From: an uncultured Draconibacterium sp.
GTDB taxonomy: Bacteria; Bacteroidota; Bacteroidia; Bacteroidales; Prolixibacteraceae
NCBI RefSeq assembly: GCF_963674925.1
Contig: NZ_OY771645.1
Location: 74,501 to 138,500, forward strand
Length of the DNA stretch: 64,000 bases
Direction: 5' to 3'
Shown here: one piece after another, positions 53,217-62,592 of the stretch
Layout: each line of letters begins with the position of its first letter
Position numbering within the stretch: the stretch's first letter is position 1
The notes under the pieces: model-generated
The model's input: the letters and a program-made list of their open reading frames with translations, nothing else
Database searches by the model: none
What the model was told of the DNA's origin: nothing
Position numbers and translations under genes: made by a program

Positions 53217-54698
53217 CTATTTAACCGCGGCGTTAGTCCACGTGTCGTTCACTACTCTCCAAATTTTTAGAGGGTTGCTGTTTTGCAGCTCAGCAGGTAA
53301 TAAACTGTCAGGAAAATCCTGGTAAGCCACCGGACGAACGAAACGTTTTATAGCACTCACTCCAACCGATGTAAAGCGCGAATCGCTTGCTGCCGGGAAA
53401 GGTCCACCGTGCTGCATAGCCGCACAAACCTCAACACCTGTTGGCACTCCGTTTAACAAGAGTCGGCCACATTTTACGAGCAAGGCATCTACAATTTCCT
53501 GGTTCTTCGGCAACTCACTTTCTTTTGCATGAACAGTGGCCGTTAACTGGCCTTTTAAGCCGTTCACCACAGCAAGGAGTTCAGCCTTATTTTCACAAAC
53601 TACCAGCAAACTGAAAGGGCCGAAAACCTCTTCGTGCAAGTGTGGATTTTTAATAAAATCAGCGCCAGAAACTGTTGCAAGAGCAGGAGGAACATTGCCT
53701 GTTTCTTCTTCGCCGATTCCTGTTCCTAGTAGCTTCACCTCCGAATGCGAGAATATTTTATCCTTATTCAATTCGTAATTTCGGAGCACTGAAGTGCTAA
53801 ACATTTGAGAACCTTTGGTTGCGGCAACCTCTTTTGCCAGTTCTTCCACAAACGCTTCGTATCCCTCTGTTTTTGTGGTTATCAGCAATCCGGGATTGGT
53901 ACAAAACTGACCTGCTCCAAGATTTACAGAAGCAACCAGTTTTGAGGCAATAGCTGCATGGTCTTTAGCCAATGCTTCCTCCATTACAACCACCGGATTG
54001 ACACTTCCCATTTCAGCAAAAACAGGAATTGGCTCTTCGCGTTCTGCTGCCAGTTTCACCAGTGCCATTCCCCCCTGATACGAGCCGGTAAAACCGACAG
54101 CTTTTGTAACCGGATGTTTCACCAACAACTGACCAGATTCGTAACTTGCATCGTCGATAAAGCCAAAAGTTCCGGCAGGCAATTCACATTTTTCAACAGC
54201 CTTATTAATGGCTGCTGCCACCAAAGCTCCGGTTTTCGGATGAGCGGGATGACCTTTTACAACCACCGGATTTCCTCCTGCCAAAGCAGAAGCAGTATCA
54301 CCACCGGCAACAGAAAATGCGAGGGGAAAATTACCGGCGCCAAAAACCACAACCGGACCAAGCGGCACCAGTTTTTTTCTGATATCAGGTTTTGGCAGTG
54401 GCTCGCGCCCCGGATCACCAACATCGATGGTAGCTTCGCACCACGATCCTTCGTCGATCAGGTCAGCAAACTTATTCAGCTGGCCAACAGTACGTCCACG
54501 TTCTCCGCGAACACGAGCTACAGGCAAATTGGATTCAGCCATCACGGTTTCCACCAATTCGTCGCCAATATTCATGATCTCCTCACCGATCGTCCGCAAA
54601 AAAACAGCTCGCTTTTCTGCAGAAACTTTCTTAAACACGTTGAAAGCTTCAGAAGCCTTCAACATTATCTCATTAATTTGGTCTTTCAATTCTGCCAT
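53217..54698 (-). CDS. alpha-ketoglutaric semialdehyde dehydrogenase
   Basis: A 493-aa aldehyde dehydrogenase that oxidises 2,5-dioxopentanoate to 2-oxoglutarate. The catalytic Glu lies in FAEMGSVNPVV near residue 227, and the catalytic Cys in NLGAGQFCTNPG near residue 265. It is the KGSADH type found in hydroxyproline, glucarate and arabinose pathways; here the neighbours point to hydroxyproline. It starts 3 bp after the stop of the DapA-family gene. Confidence 0.92.
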   Translation of the reverse strand: MAELKDQINEIMLKASEAFNVFKKVSAEKRAVFLRTIGEEIMNIGDELVETVMAESNLPVARVRGERGRTVGQLNKFADLIDEGSWCEATIDVGDPGREPLPKPDIRKKLVPLGPVVVFGAGNFPLAFSVAGGDTASALAGGNPVVVKGHPAHPKTGALVAAAINKAVEKCELPAGTFGFIDDASYESGQLLVKHPVTKAVGFTGSYQGGMALVKLAAEREEPIPVFAEMGSVNPVVVMEEALAKDHAAIASKLVASVNLGAGQFCTNPGLLITTKTEGYEAFVEELAKEVAATKGSQMFSTSVLRNYELNKDKIFSHSEVKLLGTGIGEEETGNVPPALATVSGADFIKNPHLHEEVFGPFSLLVVCENKAELLAVVNGLKGQLTATVHAKESELPKNQEIVDALLVKCGRLLLNGVPTGVEVCAAMQHGGPFPAASDSRFTSVGVSAIKRFVRPVAYQDFPDSLLPAELQNSNPLKIWRVVNDTWTNAAVK

Positions 54699-54701
54699 AC
54701 T

Positions 54702-55595
54702 CTAAAATTTTGGTCGGTTTGCCAATGCAGTTTCAATAGTTGCAATGATCGATTCGCGTTCTGCTCCCGTGATCATTTTTCGAGGAGCGCGCACATATTC
54801 AGTTCCGATACCGGTGTACACCTCACAAAGTTTAATGTACTGAACCAGTTTAGCGTGGATATCCATTTCGAAAAGTGGCATAAACCAACGGTACAATTCC
54901 AATGCTTCATCAATTTTTCCGGCCTTGGCCAACTCATACAACACCACTGTTTCTTTTGGGAAAGCACAAACCAAACCAGCGACCAAACCATCGCCCCCCA
55001 ACAACAACGACTCCAAACAAAGCGTGTCAACACCGCCTAGAATTTTAAAACGATCGCCTAAAGCATTCTTTAACCTTGTAATATTTGTCAGGTCGCGCGT
55101 TGATTCTTTTACTGCTTCGATATTCGGTGTATCTTTCAGTTTCTCAAACATCGGAACCGTAATCTCAATTTTGTAATCAACCGGATTATTGTACAGCAAA
55201 ATGGGTAACGAAGTAGCTTCGGCCACAGTTTTAAAATACTCCACTGTTTCATCGGCATCGGCTTTATATAAAAGTGGTGGAAGCAACATCAAACCATCGG
55301 CACCATTTGCTTCGGCCTGTTTGGATGCCTCAACAGCATTTACTGTGCTCGATTCGGCAATGTTCATAATAACGGGTACCTGTTCGCGATATGGCTGAAG
55401 CGATTTTACTAGCTCAACTTTCTCTTCGTTGCTCAACGTGCTTGATTCACCCAGCGAACCACCGATAATAATTCCTGAAACTCCTGATTCGATCTGGAAT
55501 TCGATGTTCTTGATAAAAGCAGGAATATCCAGCTCTCCGTTTTCCTTAAATTTTGTTGTTACTGCGGGATAAACCCCTGTCCATGTTGGTCTCAT
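54702..55595 (-). CDS. 1-pyrroline-4-hydroxy-2-carboxylate deaminase (DapA family)
   Basis: A 297-aa Schiff-base TIM barrel. The active-site Lys lies in EAVKEST near residue 164, and the Tyr in PILLYNNP near residue 137. GGSLGESSTLSNEEK near residue 45 is the substrate-carboxylate loop. Among hydroxyproline genes this family member deaminates and dehydrates the pyrroline intermediate to alpha-ketoglutarate semialdehyde. First gene of the operon. Confidence 0.9.
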   Translation of the reverse strand: MRPTWTGVYPAVTTKFKENGELDIPAFIKNIEFQIESGVSGIIIGGSLGESSTLSNEEKVELVKSLQPYREQVPVIMNIAESSTVNAVEASKQAEANGADGLMLLPPLLYKADADETVEYFKTVAEATSLPILLYNNPVDYKIEITVPMFEKLKDTPNIEAVKESTRDLTNITRLKNALGDRFKILGGVDTLCLESLLLGGDGLVAGLVCAFPKETVVLYELAKAGKIDEALELYRWFMPLFEMDIHAKLVQYIKLCEVYTGIGTEYVRAPRKMITGAERESIIATIETALANRPKF

Positions 55596-55773
55596 ATTTT
55601 CTTTCCAATTTTTAATAACTAATTATTATCACAAATTTAAAGGAGTTAAACACCTTTTTATTTTCTTATTTTATCCATTTTTTGAACTATTTTACCCTTT
55701 TAAGGTTTTACAGGATATTATCATGGTAATTGAGAACAATTTTCAGAGAAGAACATTTACCGATCGATAGAAA

Positions 55774-56649
55774 ATGAAGGCAGTACGTTTTGTAATTCCA
55801 AAGACAGGAGGAAACTCTTTCCGGCTCCAAATTGACGATGGAGCACACTTTTATGATACCATACATTATCATCCTGAGCACCAGATTACTTATATTGTTA
55901 AAGGTGAAGGCACCAGTTTTATCGGAAACCATGTGGAACGTTTTCAGCCGGGCGACGTGTTTTTTATTGGGAAGAATGTGCCGCACGTTACCAAATGCGA
56001 CGAATCGTATTATCAACCCGACAGCAACCTGGAGGTGTTAAGTATTTCCCTGTTTTTTAAAGACGAGACTTTTGGGAATCAGTTTTTTGAAATTCCTGAA
56101 ATGGCACACATAAAACACTTGCTCGACAAAGCATCAATGGGAATTAAAATTGACGGTCCGGATAAAACAGCGTTGATTGAATGGATAAAACAATGCCCCA
56201 AAGCCAATGGATTCAAGCGCTTTCAATTACTTATGAGTATTTTGAATACTTTCGCTCACTCCGAAGATTTGCGCACCTTGTCATCGGTGAGTTACCGCAC
56301 ACCAACCCGCGAATCGGACAACGAACGTATTAATGTGATCTTTAACTTTCTATCAAAAAACTTCCGCAACGAAGTAAATCTGGGGCAACTTGCCGATGTG
56401 GCAAACATGACTCCCAACTCGTTTTGTCGTTATTTTAAACAACGAACAGGCAAAGCTTATTCTGAATTTCTGAACGATATGCGCATTGAATATGCGGGGA
56501 AACTAATAGCCGGAAGTAATGAGAATTTTGGGAATATTGCCATAAAATGTGGCTACAACAGCATTTCATATTTTAATCGACAATTTAAACGGATTAACGG
56601 CATATCACCTTTACAATACCGGAAAAAATTTAAAGGCGGCTCTGTATAG
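55774..56649 (+). CDS. AraC-family regulator of the hydroxyproline operon
   Basis: A 291-aa protein. An N-terminal cupin (about 15-100, with HYHPEHQITYIVKGEGT) is the likely ligand sensor, and the C-terminal AraC domain (about 190-285) carries VNLGQLADVANMTPNSFCRYF and GYNSISYFNRQFKR. It is divergent from the operon, separated by 178 bp, so it probably activates it with hydroxyproline or a derivative. Its end overlaps truA by 20 bp. Confidence 0.88.
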   Translation: MKAVRFVIPKTGGNSFRLQIDDGAHFYDTIHYHPEHQITYIVKGEGTSFIGNHVERFQPGDVFFIGKNVPHVTKCDESYYQPDSNLEVLSISLFFKDETFGNQFFEIPEMAHIKHLLDKASMGIKIDGPDKTALIEWIKQCPKANGFKRFQLLMSILNTFAHSEDLRTLSSVSYRTPTRESDNERINVIFNFLSKNFRNEVNLGQLADVANMTPNSFCRYFKQRTGKAYSEFLNDMRIEYAGKLIAGSNENFGNIAIKCGYNSISYFNRQFKRINGISPLQYRKKFKGGSV

Positions 56650-57388
56650 AATCTGGGTATTCAATATCGACCAGAAACAATCCTTGCGCCGGTGCTGATG
56701 CTCCTGCTGCACCACGATCTTGTTTTTCAATAATATCGCAGAATTGTTGAATACTGAGTTTGCCCTGCCCCACTTCCAGCAAAGTTCCCACAATGGCACG
56801 CACCATATTACGCAAAAAACGATCGGCTTTAATTGTAAATTGTAATCGTTCGCCACGCTGCGTCCATTCGGCCTGCATAATTGTGCAGTTATTGGTCTTT
56901 ACATCCGTGTGCAGACGGCTGAAGCTGGTAAAATCATTGTAATTAAAAAGCTTTTGTGCTGCCTGGTTCATTTTATCTACATCGAGTGGTTTCAGGTATT
57001 TATGGCTCGTTTCAATAGCAAACGGATCTTTTTCGGTGGAGATAAAATAATGATAAGTACGTGAAGTAGCGCTAAACCGGGCATGTGCGTCATCATCTAC
57101 CGGCCACACTTTTTGTACGGCAATATCCGAAGGTAAAAAGCTGTTGAGTTTATAAACGATATCCAGGTTTTCGGGAATACCATTTTCGGTGTCAAAATGC
57201 AGGATAAAATACGAAGCATGTACACCGGTATCAGTTCGTCCGGCTCCAACCACAGCTATTTTCTCACGCAGAATTTTTGATAATGCGTCCTCCATCACCT
57301 CCTGAACAGAAACTGCATTGGGCTGAATTTGCCAACCGTGGTAACTGGTTCCCTTGTAACTGAGTTGTAAAAAATAGCGTTGTGGCAT
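56630..57388 (-). CDS. truA: tRNA pseudouridine synthase A
   Basis: A 252-aa enzyme that makes pseudouridine at tRNA positions 38-40. GRTDTGVHA near residue 51 contains the catalytic Asp. YKGTSYHGWQIQPNAVSVQ opens the fold, and FLRNMVRAIVGTLLEVGQGK is the C-terminal signature. Convergent overlap with the AraC gene. Confidence 0.96.
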   Translation of the reverse strand: MPQRYFLQLSYKGTSYHGWQIQPNAVSVQEVMEDALSKILREKIAVVGAGRTDTGVHASYFILHFDTENGIPENLDIVYKLNSFLPSDIAVQKVWPVDDDAHARFSATSRTYHYFISTEKDPFAIETSHKYLKPLDVDKMNQAAQKLFNYNDFTSFSRLHTDVKTNNCTIMQAEWTQRGERLQFTIKADRFLRNMVRAIVGTLLEVGQGKLSIQQFCDIIEKQDRGAAGASAPAQGLFLVDIEYPDSIQSRL

Positions 57389-58161
57389 TGTTCTTTTTTT
57401 CAGGCGTAAAATTATACCAATTCTGAAAATGATTTAGTTATTACTTAATTATTTTCAGAATTGGGTAAATGCCGATATATAAAAACAAAGTTATTGAGAG
57501 TTTGCGAAACAATGATTAAATGTTTTTAATAATCGGTATTACGGAAAAAGTTGAAAGTTGAGACCAGCTTTGCTGGGCGAGATCCCGACCACAGCGTCGG
57601 GACCAAAAATTAATATAAATTACTGTAAAAAATAGCCGCCTCTCTTTTTCAGAGAGGCGGCCCCAGTTAACCCCAAACACGCGGCTTCAGAACGAAGCCT
57701 AAAAGTTTTTGAAAGTATTCATTAACTTTTATAATCCTATCCCTTGAGTTTCTAATGCAATTTGAGCTGTTTTAAAAGTAGGTTTTAATCCTCCCAAAAG
57801 TATCTGTTGTAACTACTTATACTTTACAATTTATGGAGTTAAAACTTTTCATTGTTTGTTTTAATTTGGCGGCCCTTAAAAAAGAGGCGGTCAGGTTTAT
57901 TTATTAAAATTAAAGCAATAATTCAATAAAAACAAGAGGCATAAAGATGTTGTTTAACAATAAAACCTAAGAACTGAAATTTTGACACTTCCCAAAATAC
58001 TGACTTTCAACTGCAATATAAACACACTTCAAATCAACTGACAACCAGACAGCTATGCCTGAAATATTTTCAGAAATTCAGGCATGGTATACCTTTTGAT
58101 TTTTTCTTTCCGTAAAGTTCAATGAATTGTTTAACCATAAAAGTTAAAGGAGGATAAAGTC
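57389..58161. other. 773-bp gap with several hairpins
   Basis: No gene found. 57571-57602 holds CCAGCTTTGCTGG and the hairpin TCCCGAC...GTCGGGA. 57636-57662 holds an 11-bp stem GCCGCCTCTCT/AGAGAGGCGGC with loop TTTTC; on the minus strand it is followed by a T-rich run. A second AGAGGCGG string occurs near 57883. The rest is AT-rich and probably holds the Hsp20 promoter. These could be REP-like sequences. Confidence 0.4.
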
Positions 58162-58602
58162 ATGAAACTAGCAAAAAGAAACGAACCGTATTTTCCATCA
58201 GTCTTTGACAGGTTTTTCAACAATGAACTGATGGATTGGAATCACTCGAATTTTTCGAGCACAAACACTTCGTTGCCGGCAGTTAACGTAAAAGAAACCG
58301 ATGATGATTTTGTTATCGAAGTTGCAGCTCCGGGAATGAGCAAAAATGATTTTAACGTGAACTTTAAAAATAACGTGCTCACCATTTCTTCAGAAAAGAA
58401 AAACGAAAAAGAAGAAAAAAATGAGAACTACACACGTAAAGAGTTTAGTTACCAATCGTTTCAACGTTCGTTCACGGTTGCCGACAATGCTGTAGTTGGC
58501 GAAAAGATTTCGGCCAAATATGATAACGGAATCTTACATATTGTTCTGCCAAAACGCGATGAAGTAAAACCACAGCCTGAAAGACAGATTAAAATTTCTT
58601 AA
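58162..58602 (+). CDS. Hsp20-family small heat-shock protein
   Basis: A 146-aa molecular chaperone that holds unfolding proteins. The alpha-crystallin domain (about 40-135) contains VEVAAPGMSKNDFNVNFKNNVL and the C-terminal IKIS tail corresponding to the IxI/V motif. The start is preceded by AAAGGAGG at 58146-58153, an unusually strong Shine-Dalgarno sequence for this phylum. Confidence 0.94.
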   Translation: MKLAKRNEPYFPSVFDRFFNNELMDWNHSNFSSTNTSLPAVNVKETDDDFVIEVAAPGMSKNDFNVNFKNNVLTISSEKKNEKEEKNENYTRKEFSYQSFQRSFTVADNAVVGEKISAKYDNGILHIVLPKRDEVKPQPERQIKIS

Positions 58603-58614
58603 TGATTGATCAAC

Positions 58615-58651
58615 ACGTCGCTCACAGATTGTGGGCGACGTTTTTTTTTTT
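58615..58651 (+). terminator. terminator after hsp20
   Basis: A 12-bp stem ACGTCGCTCACA/TGTGGGCGACGT with one mismatched G-T, followed by eleven T. Confidence 0.85.
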
Positions 58652-58676
58652 GATTACTCGTTTCGGGAACCAAGCT

Positions 58677-59063
58677 TCATCCCCTCTTCTCCTCTTTTAA
58701 AACCCAATGAATTGCAGCATCCATTGTACTAAACGGCCGGGATTCATAACCTTTATCCTGAAGTCGAATTAACATGGGATACACGATATCATCGGGATTT
58801 TCCGTAATTATTGCGATTCTTTTATTTTCAAAAACTTCAGGATGTTGCCGGTAAAATTCGGGAATTTCAATATGTCTGCCCGGCTCAATATCAAAATGAG
58901 CAGCCCGATAGTCAAGTATAAATCCAATCGTATCTGCCGGAAATAAGTTCTTCTCCATAGCATCCAGCCAGGATTTTTTCACATCGTTAACGGTTATTAA
59001 ACCGAAGTAGGACTTAAATACGATACAATCTTTGTATTCATATTTAAATTTCTCTGCATCCAT
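58677..59063 (-). CDS. conserved SpoIIAA-like/STAS-type protein
   Basis: A 128-aa soluble protein. Alternating strands and helices (FKSYFGLITVNDVKKSWLDAM, TIGFILDYRAAHFDIEP, RIAIITENPDDIVYPML) resemble the SpoIIAA-like/STAS fold of about this length. No catalytic residues are obvious. Its function is unknown, and its neighbours give no help. Confidence 0.6.
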   Translation of the reverse strand: MDAEKFKYEYKDCIVFKSYFGLITVNDVKKSWLDAMEKNLFPADTIGFILDYRAAHFDIEPGRHIEIPEFYRQHPEVFENKRIAIITENPDDIVYPMLIRLQDKGYESRPFSTMDAAIHWVLKEEKRG

Positions 59064-59261
59064 AGAATTATAAAGTTGTTTTGCGTCGGGATAAAACTAC
59101 AAAATAAGATTCTCTAAATTAAGATTGCCGTTTACTTTTACCAACAATCAACAGTTAGTGAACTTCATATCCCAACACCGGACCGGTCGAACAATCGATT
59201 TAGCCCGGCAGCTTAGATTTTAACCCTCTTATATCTTCTGTGCCGCATTCAGCTCCGGCCG

Positions 59262-60218
59262 TTAATAATTCCCTTTTTGCTTTTCGAACCGAATCTTGAA
59301 GTAAATCCGGTATAAATCATCATCATCGTAATAATCAACCCAATCAATATTTCCTTCACCAAACTGTTTGGTGAGTTCATAACCAAAAGTAATCCTCCCC
59401 CACGAAATTTCTGTTCCCATGCGGATGTCTGATTTTAATCCTGAACGATGCAAACGAAAATCTCCTGCTCCTGCAAAATCAAACGAAAACAATCTGTTTG
59501 AAAGCGGAAACCTAAAAAGATGTAAGGTCAGATCATTTTCAAAGAATATCCAGTTACCGGCATACTCGTCACATAAGTTTACGCCTAATTCGCTAACAAG
59601 GGTATGCGGCGTGTAACCCGACTTTGGAAAGAGATTCAAATAATAACTCACTGCAGGATTAAAGTACAGGAAATGAGTTAATACATCTCGTCCTTCAATA
59701 ATTTGGCCATGTTGTTTTCCAAAACTATCAATGATTTTGTGAATTCCACCGGCACCATCATTTCCTCCCTGAATCCACAAAGCCAAACCGGGAATTGGTT
59801 CTTTCTTGTTTAAAATACCGGGGCCTCCCGACAATTGAATGGCCAGGTTCTTGGTCAAAAACTTCACCCAGGAAAATTCGGCAGTACTAATTTCAGTAAA
59901 CGATTCGCCTCTGTAGTAACGGCCATTTTCATCAAAACGCTGGCTATATTCCCGGTGTGTATAAAGATCGGTTCTGATTCCAAACGAAAGTAAACGCTGT
60001 TTCTCTGTTTTTTGATTAAAAAAGGCTTTTACTAAAAACGAAGAAGTAAATGCCACATCGTTTGACTTGCCGGAGAAAAGCAAATCGATATCATTTATAT
60101 GTTGAAGAAGTACGTGACTCTTTTCAAAATAAGATTCATTTCCATTTAAACTGCTTTGCGAAAAACAGTTGTTGGCGAACAGAAAAATAACGAGTATAAA
60201 AACGATTGATTTCAACAC
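59262..60218 (-). CDS. outer-membrane beta-barrel protein, unknown
   Basis: A 318-aa protein with a signal peptide (about 1-20). The rest is long stretches of alternating hydrophobic residues ending with IRFEKQKGNY, the pattern of an outer-membrane barrel. A highly polar, Gly-rich loop occurs near residue 150. A lipid-A-modifying barrel such as LpxR was considered, but its catalytic residues were not identified. Family unassigned. Confidence 0.55.
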   Translation of the reverse strand: MLKSIVFILVIFLFANNCFSQSSLNGNESYFEKSHVLLQHINDIDLLFSGKSNDVAFTSSFLVKAFFNQKTEKQRLLSFGIRTDLYTHREYSQRFDENGRYYRGESFTEISTAEFSWVKFLTKNLAIQLSGGPGILNKKEPIPGLALWIQGGNDGAGGIHKIIDSFGKQHGQIIEGRDVLTHFLYFNPAVSYYLNLFPKSGYTPHTLVSELGVNLCDEYAGNWIFFENDLTLHLFRFPLSNRLFSFDFAGAGDFRLHRSGLKSDIRMGTEISWGRITFGYELTKQFGEGNIDWVDYYDDDDLYRIYFKIRFEKQKGNY

Positions 60219-60627
60219 AATTCTTTCAATTCATGAATTAACATTAGGACATTCCCACCACCAATAAAATCAGGCAGTCAATATATGAACACAATTTCTA
60301 ATATGTACACCACAACAGATCATCCTGTAACTTGTTTATTTTTTTTTAACACTATTTTTATCTCAGGAATTGGCCTTAGTTGTATATCATCGTAAAAAAC
60401 TGATCCGTGGATTACACCATTAATCTGAAACACTGTTATATTATTAAAAGTAACTAAAACAGGGCATAATTTCTTAATGAATTCCTAATAAGCTGTTATT
60501 CTTTGTTAACATCATAATTCGTTTCGCTGTTACTTAATTTTTTTTAACAAAAGAATAGGGAAATAAACGTCATAATGCTTTAAATTCGTGCCTTCGAAAA
60601 AAATTAGCAAATAAATTTATAAAAGAT
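60219..60627. other. promoter region of the Bat operon
   Basis: No gene is supported on either strand. The 3' half is strongly AT-rich. A weak -7-like TAAATTCG (6 of 8) occurs near 60581, about 40 nt before the MoxR start. Confidence 0.35.
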
Positions 60628-61623
60628 ATGAATCAAGCAGTTGATATCAAAGAATTGAATGAGAGAATTCAGAGAGAGAGTTCGTTTGTGGATATGATCT
60701 CCATGGAAATGAACAAGGTGATTGTAGGACAAAAACACCTGGTTGAAAGCTTGCTGATCGGCTTACTTTCAAACGGACATATTTTATTGGAAGGTGTACC
60801 GGGATTGGCAAAAACACTTGCCATTAAATCCTTGTCGCAAACAATCAGTGCTAAATTTTCACGTATTCAGTTTACGCCCGACCTACTGCCTGCCGACGTT
60901 CTGGGAACAATGATCTACAGTCAGAAGAGAGAAGAGTTCAGCATTAAGAAAGGACCGATCTTCGCCAATTTTGTATTGGCTGATGAGATCAACCGTGCTC
61001 CGGCAAAAGTGCAATCGGCACTGCTCGAAGCCATGCAGGAACGCCAGATTACCATCGGCGACCAGACGTTCAAATTAGACGAACCTTTCCTGGTAATGGC
61101 CACACAAAACCCGATTGAGCAGGAAGGTACTTACCCGCTGCCTGAAGCGCAGGTCGACCGTTTTATGCTGAAAGTGGTGATCAACTACCCGAAAAAAGAG
61201 GAAGAGCGTCAGATCATCAATCAAAACCTGCTGGCACAATTCCCTGAAACATCAACAATTCTGAAACCGGAAGACATTATTAAAGCCCGCAACGTGGTGA
61301 AAGATGTGTATATGGATGAAAAAATTCAGAAGTACATCGTTGACATTGTGTTTGCAACACGCGAGCCTAACGAATATAAACTGGAAAAATACACCGATAT
61401 GATCGCTTACGGAGCATCGCCAAGGGCAGGAATCAGCCTGGCACAAGCTGCAAAAGCTTTTGCTTTTATCAAGCGCCGCGGTTATGTTATTCCTGAAGAT
61501 GTGCGCGCCGTTTGTCCTGATGTATTGCGTCACAGAATTGGACTGAGCTACGAAGCGGAGGCCAACAACATTACACAGGAAGAAATTATTACCGACATAT
61601 TGAACCAGGTAGAAGTACCTTAA
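60628..61623 (+). CDS. MoxR-family AAA ATPase
   Basis: A 331-aa AAA+ ATPase. Walker A EGVPGLAKTLAIKSL near residue 52, Walker B VLADEINRAPAKVQSALLEAM near residue 115, and the sensor 1 stretch MATQNPIEQEGTYPLPEAQ are typical. MoxR ATPases work as chaperones with VWA proteins, and here it precedes a DUF58 protein and BatA, the aerotolerance-type operon. Confidence 0.93.
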   Translation: MNQAVDIKELNERIQRESSFVDMISMEMNKVIVGQKHLVESLLIGLLSNGHILLEGVPGLAKTLAIKSLSQTISAKFSRIQFTPDLLPADVLGTMIYSQKREEFSIKKGPIFANFVLADEINRAPAKVQSALLEAMQERQITIGDQTFKLDEPFLVMATQNPIEQEGTYPLPEAQVDRFMLKVVINYPKKEEERQIINQNLLAQFPETSTILKPEDIIKARNVVKDVYMDEKIQKYIVDIVFATREPNEYKLEKYTDMIAYGASPRAGISLAQAAKAFAFIKRRGYVIPEDVRAVCPDVLRHRIGLSYEAEANNITQEEIITDILNQVEVP

Positions 61624-61624
61624 A

Positions 61625-61662
61625 CGGTTACAAGTTACAGGATACAGGTTGCAGGTTGGAAT
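61625..61662. repeat. short ACAGGTT-type repeats between moxR and DUF58
   Basis: The strings GTTACAAGTTACAGGATACA and AGGTTGCAGGTTGG are built from imperfect seven-nucleotide units. Such GGTTACAGGTTGCAGG-like runs are common between genes in this group of genomes. Confidence 0.3.
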
Positions 61663-61707
61663 CGGCCTGAACCTGCATCATGAAACGTGGAACATGAAAC
61701 AAATTTC

Positions 61708-62586
61708 ATGGAGACAACTGATTTATTAAAAAAAGTACGGAAGATTGAAATTAAAACACGTGGTTTGTCGCGCAATATTTTTGCCGGCGAATACCACAGT
61801 GCTTTTAAAGGGCGCGGTATGGCCTTCTCGGAGGTACGTGAATACCAGTTTGGCGACGACATTCGTAACATCGACTGGAACGTTACCGCCCGCTACAGTC
61901 ATCCTTACGTGAAAATATTTGAAGAGGAACGCGAACTCACCGTGATGTTGCTGATTGATGTGAGTGGCTCGCGCGAATTTGGTTCGTTTGAAAAGCTGAA
62001 GAAAAATGTGATTACAGAACTGTCTGCAGTGCTTTCGTTTTCGGCGATTCAAAACAACGACAAAATCGGAGTGATCTTCTTTTCGGACAAGATCGAGAAA
62101 TTTATTCCGCCGAAAAAAGGGAAAAGCCACATTTTGCGTATTATTCGCGAACTGATCGACTTTCACCCGGAAAGCAACGGCACCGACATTACAGAAGCTG
62201 TTCGTTACATGACCAACGCCATTAAAAAGCGCTGTACTGCTTTTATTATTTCCGATTTTATGGACGATAACAAAGACCTGGAAATGGCTCTTTCTATCGC
62301 CAACAACAAGCACGACATGGTAGCGCTGAATATATACGACAAGCGCGAAACAGAACTGCCATCTATTGGAATGATAAAGTTGAAAGACGCTGAAAAAGGC
62401 AACTACGTTTGGGTAGACAGCAGCTCGCGTAAAACACGTAAACTTTATGCCGACTGGTGGATAAAACACATGGGTCGGCTGGATGTGATGTTCAAAAAAA
62501 GTGGTGTTGATTATGTATCGATAAACACCAACGAAGACTATGTAAAATCGTTAATGACTTTGTTTAAGAGACGGGCATTAAAATAG
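61708..62586 (+). CDS. DUF58-domain protein (Bat operon)
   Basis: A 292-aa protein. The start METTDLLKKVRKIEIKTRGL at 61708 is preferred over a GTG seven codons upstream. GRGMAFSEVREYQFGDDIRNIDWNVTAR near residue 35 is the DUF58 signature, and LLIDVSGSREFGSFEKLK near residue 84 is a VWA-like metal site (DxSxS). It acts with MoxR. Confidence 0.92.
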   Translation: METTDLLKKVRKIEIKTRGLSRNIFAGEYHSAFKGRGMAFSEVREYQFGDDIRNIDWNVTARYSHPYVKIFEEERELTVMLLIDVSGSREFGSFEKLKKNVITELSAVLSFSAIQNNDKIGVIFFSDKIEKFIPPKKGKSHILRIIRELIDFHPESNGTDITEAVRYMTNAIKKRCTAFIISDFMDDNKDLEMALSIANNKHDMVALNIYDKRETELPSIGMIKLKDAEKGNYVWVDSSSRKTRKLYADWWIKHMGRLDVMFKKSGVDYVSINTNEDYVKSLMTLFKRRALK

Positions 62587-62592
62587 AGAAGC

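Noticed and set aside
53958..55040. 360-residue + strand frame rich in His, Ser and Phe.
   Set aside because: Antisense to the aldehyde dehydrogenase and DapA-family genes; composition is that of a shadow frame.
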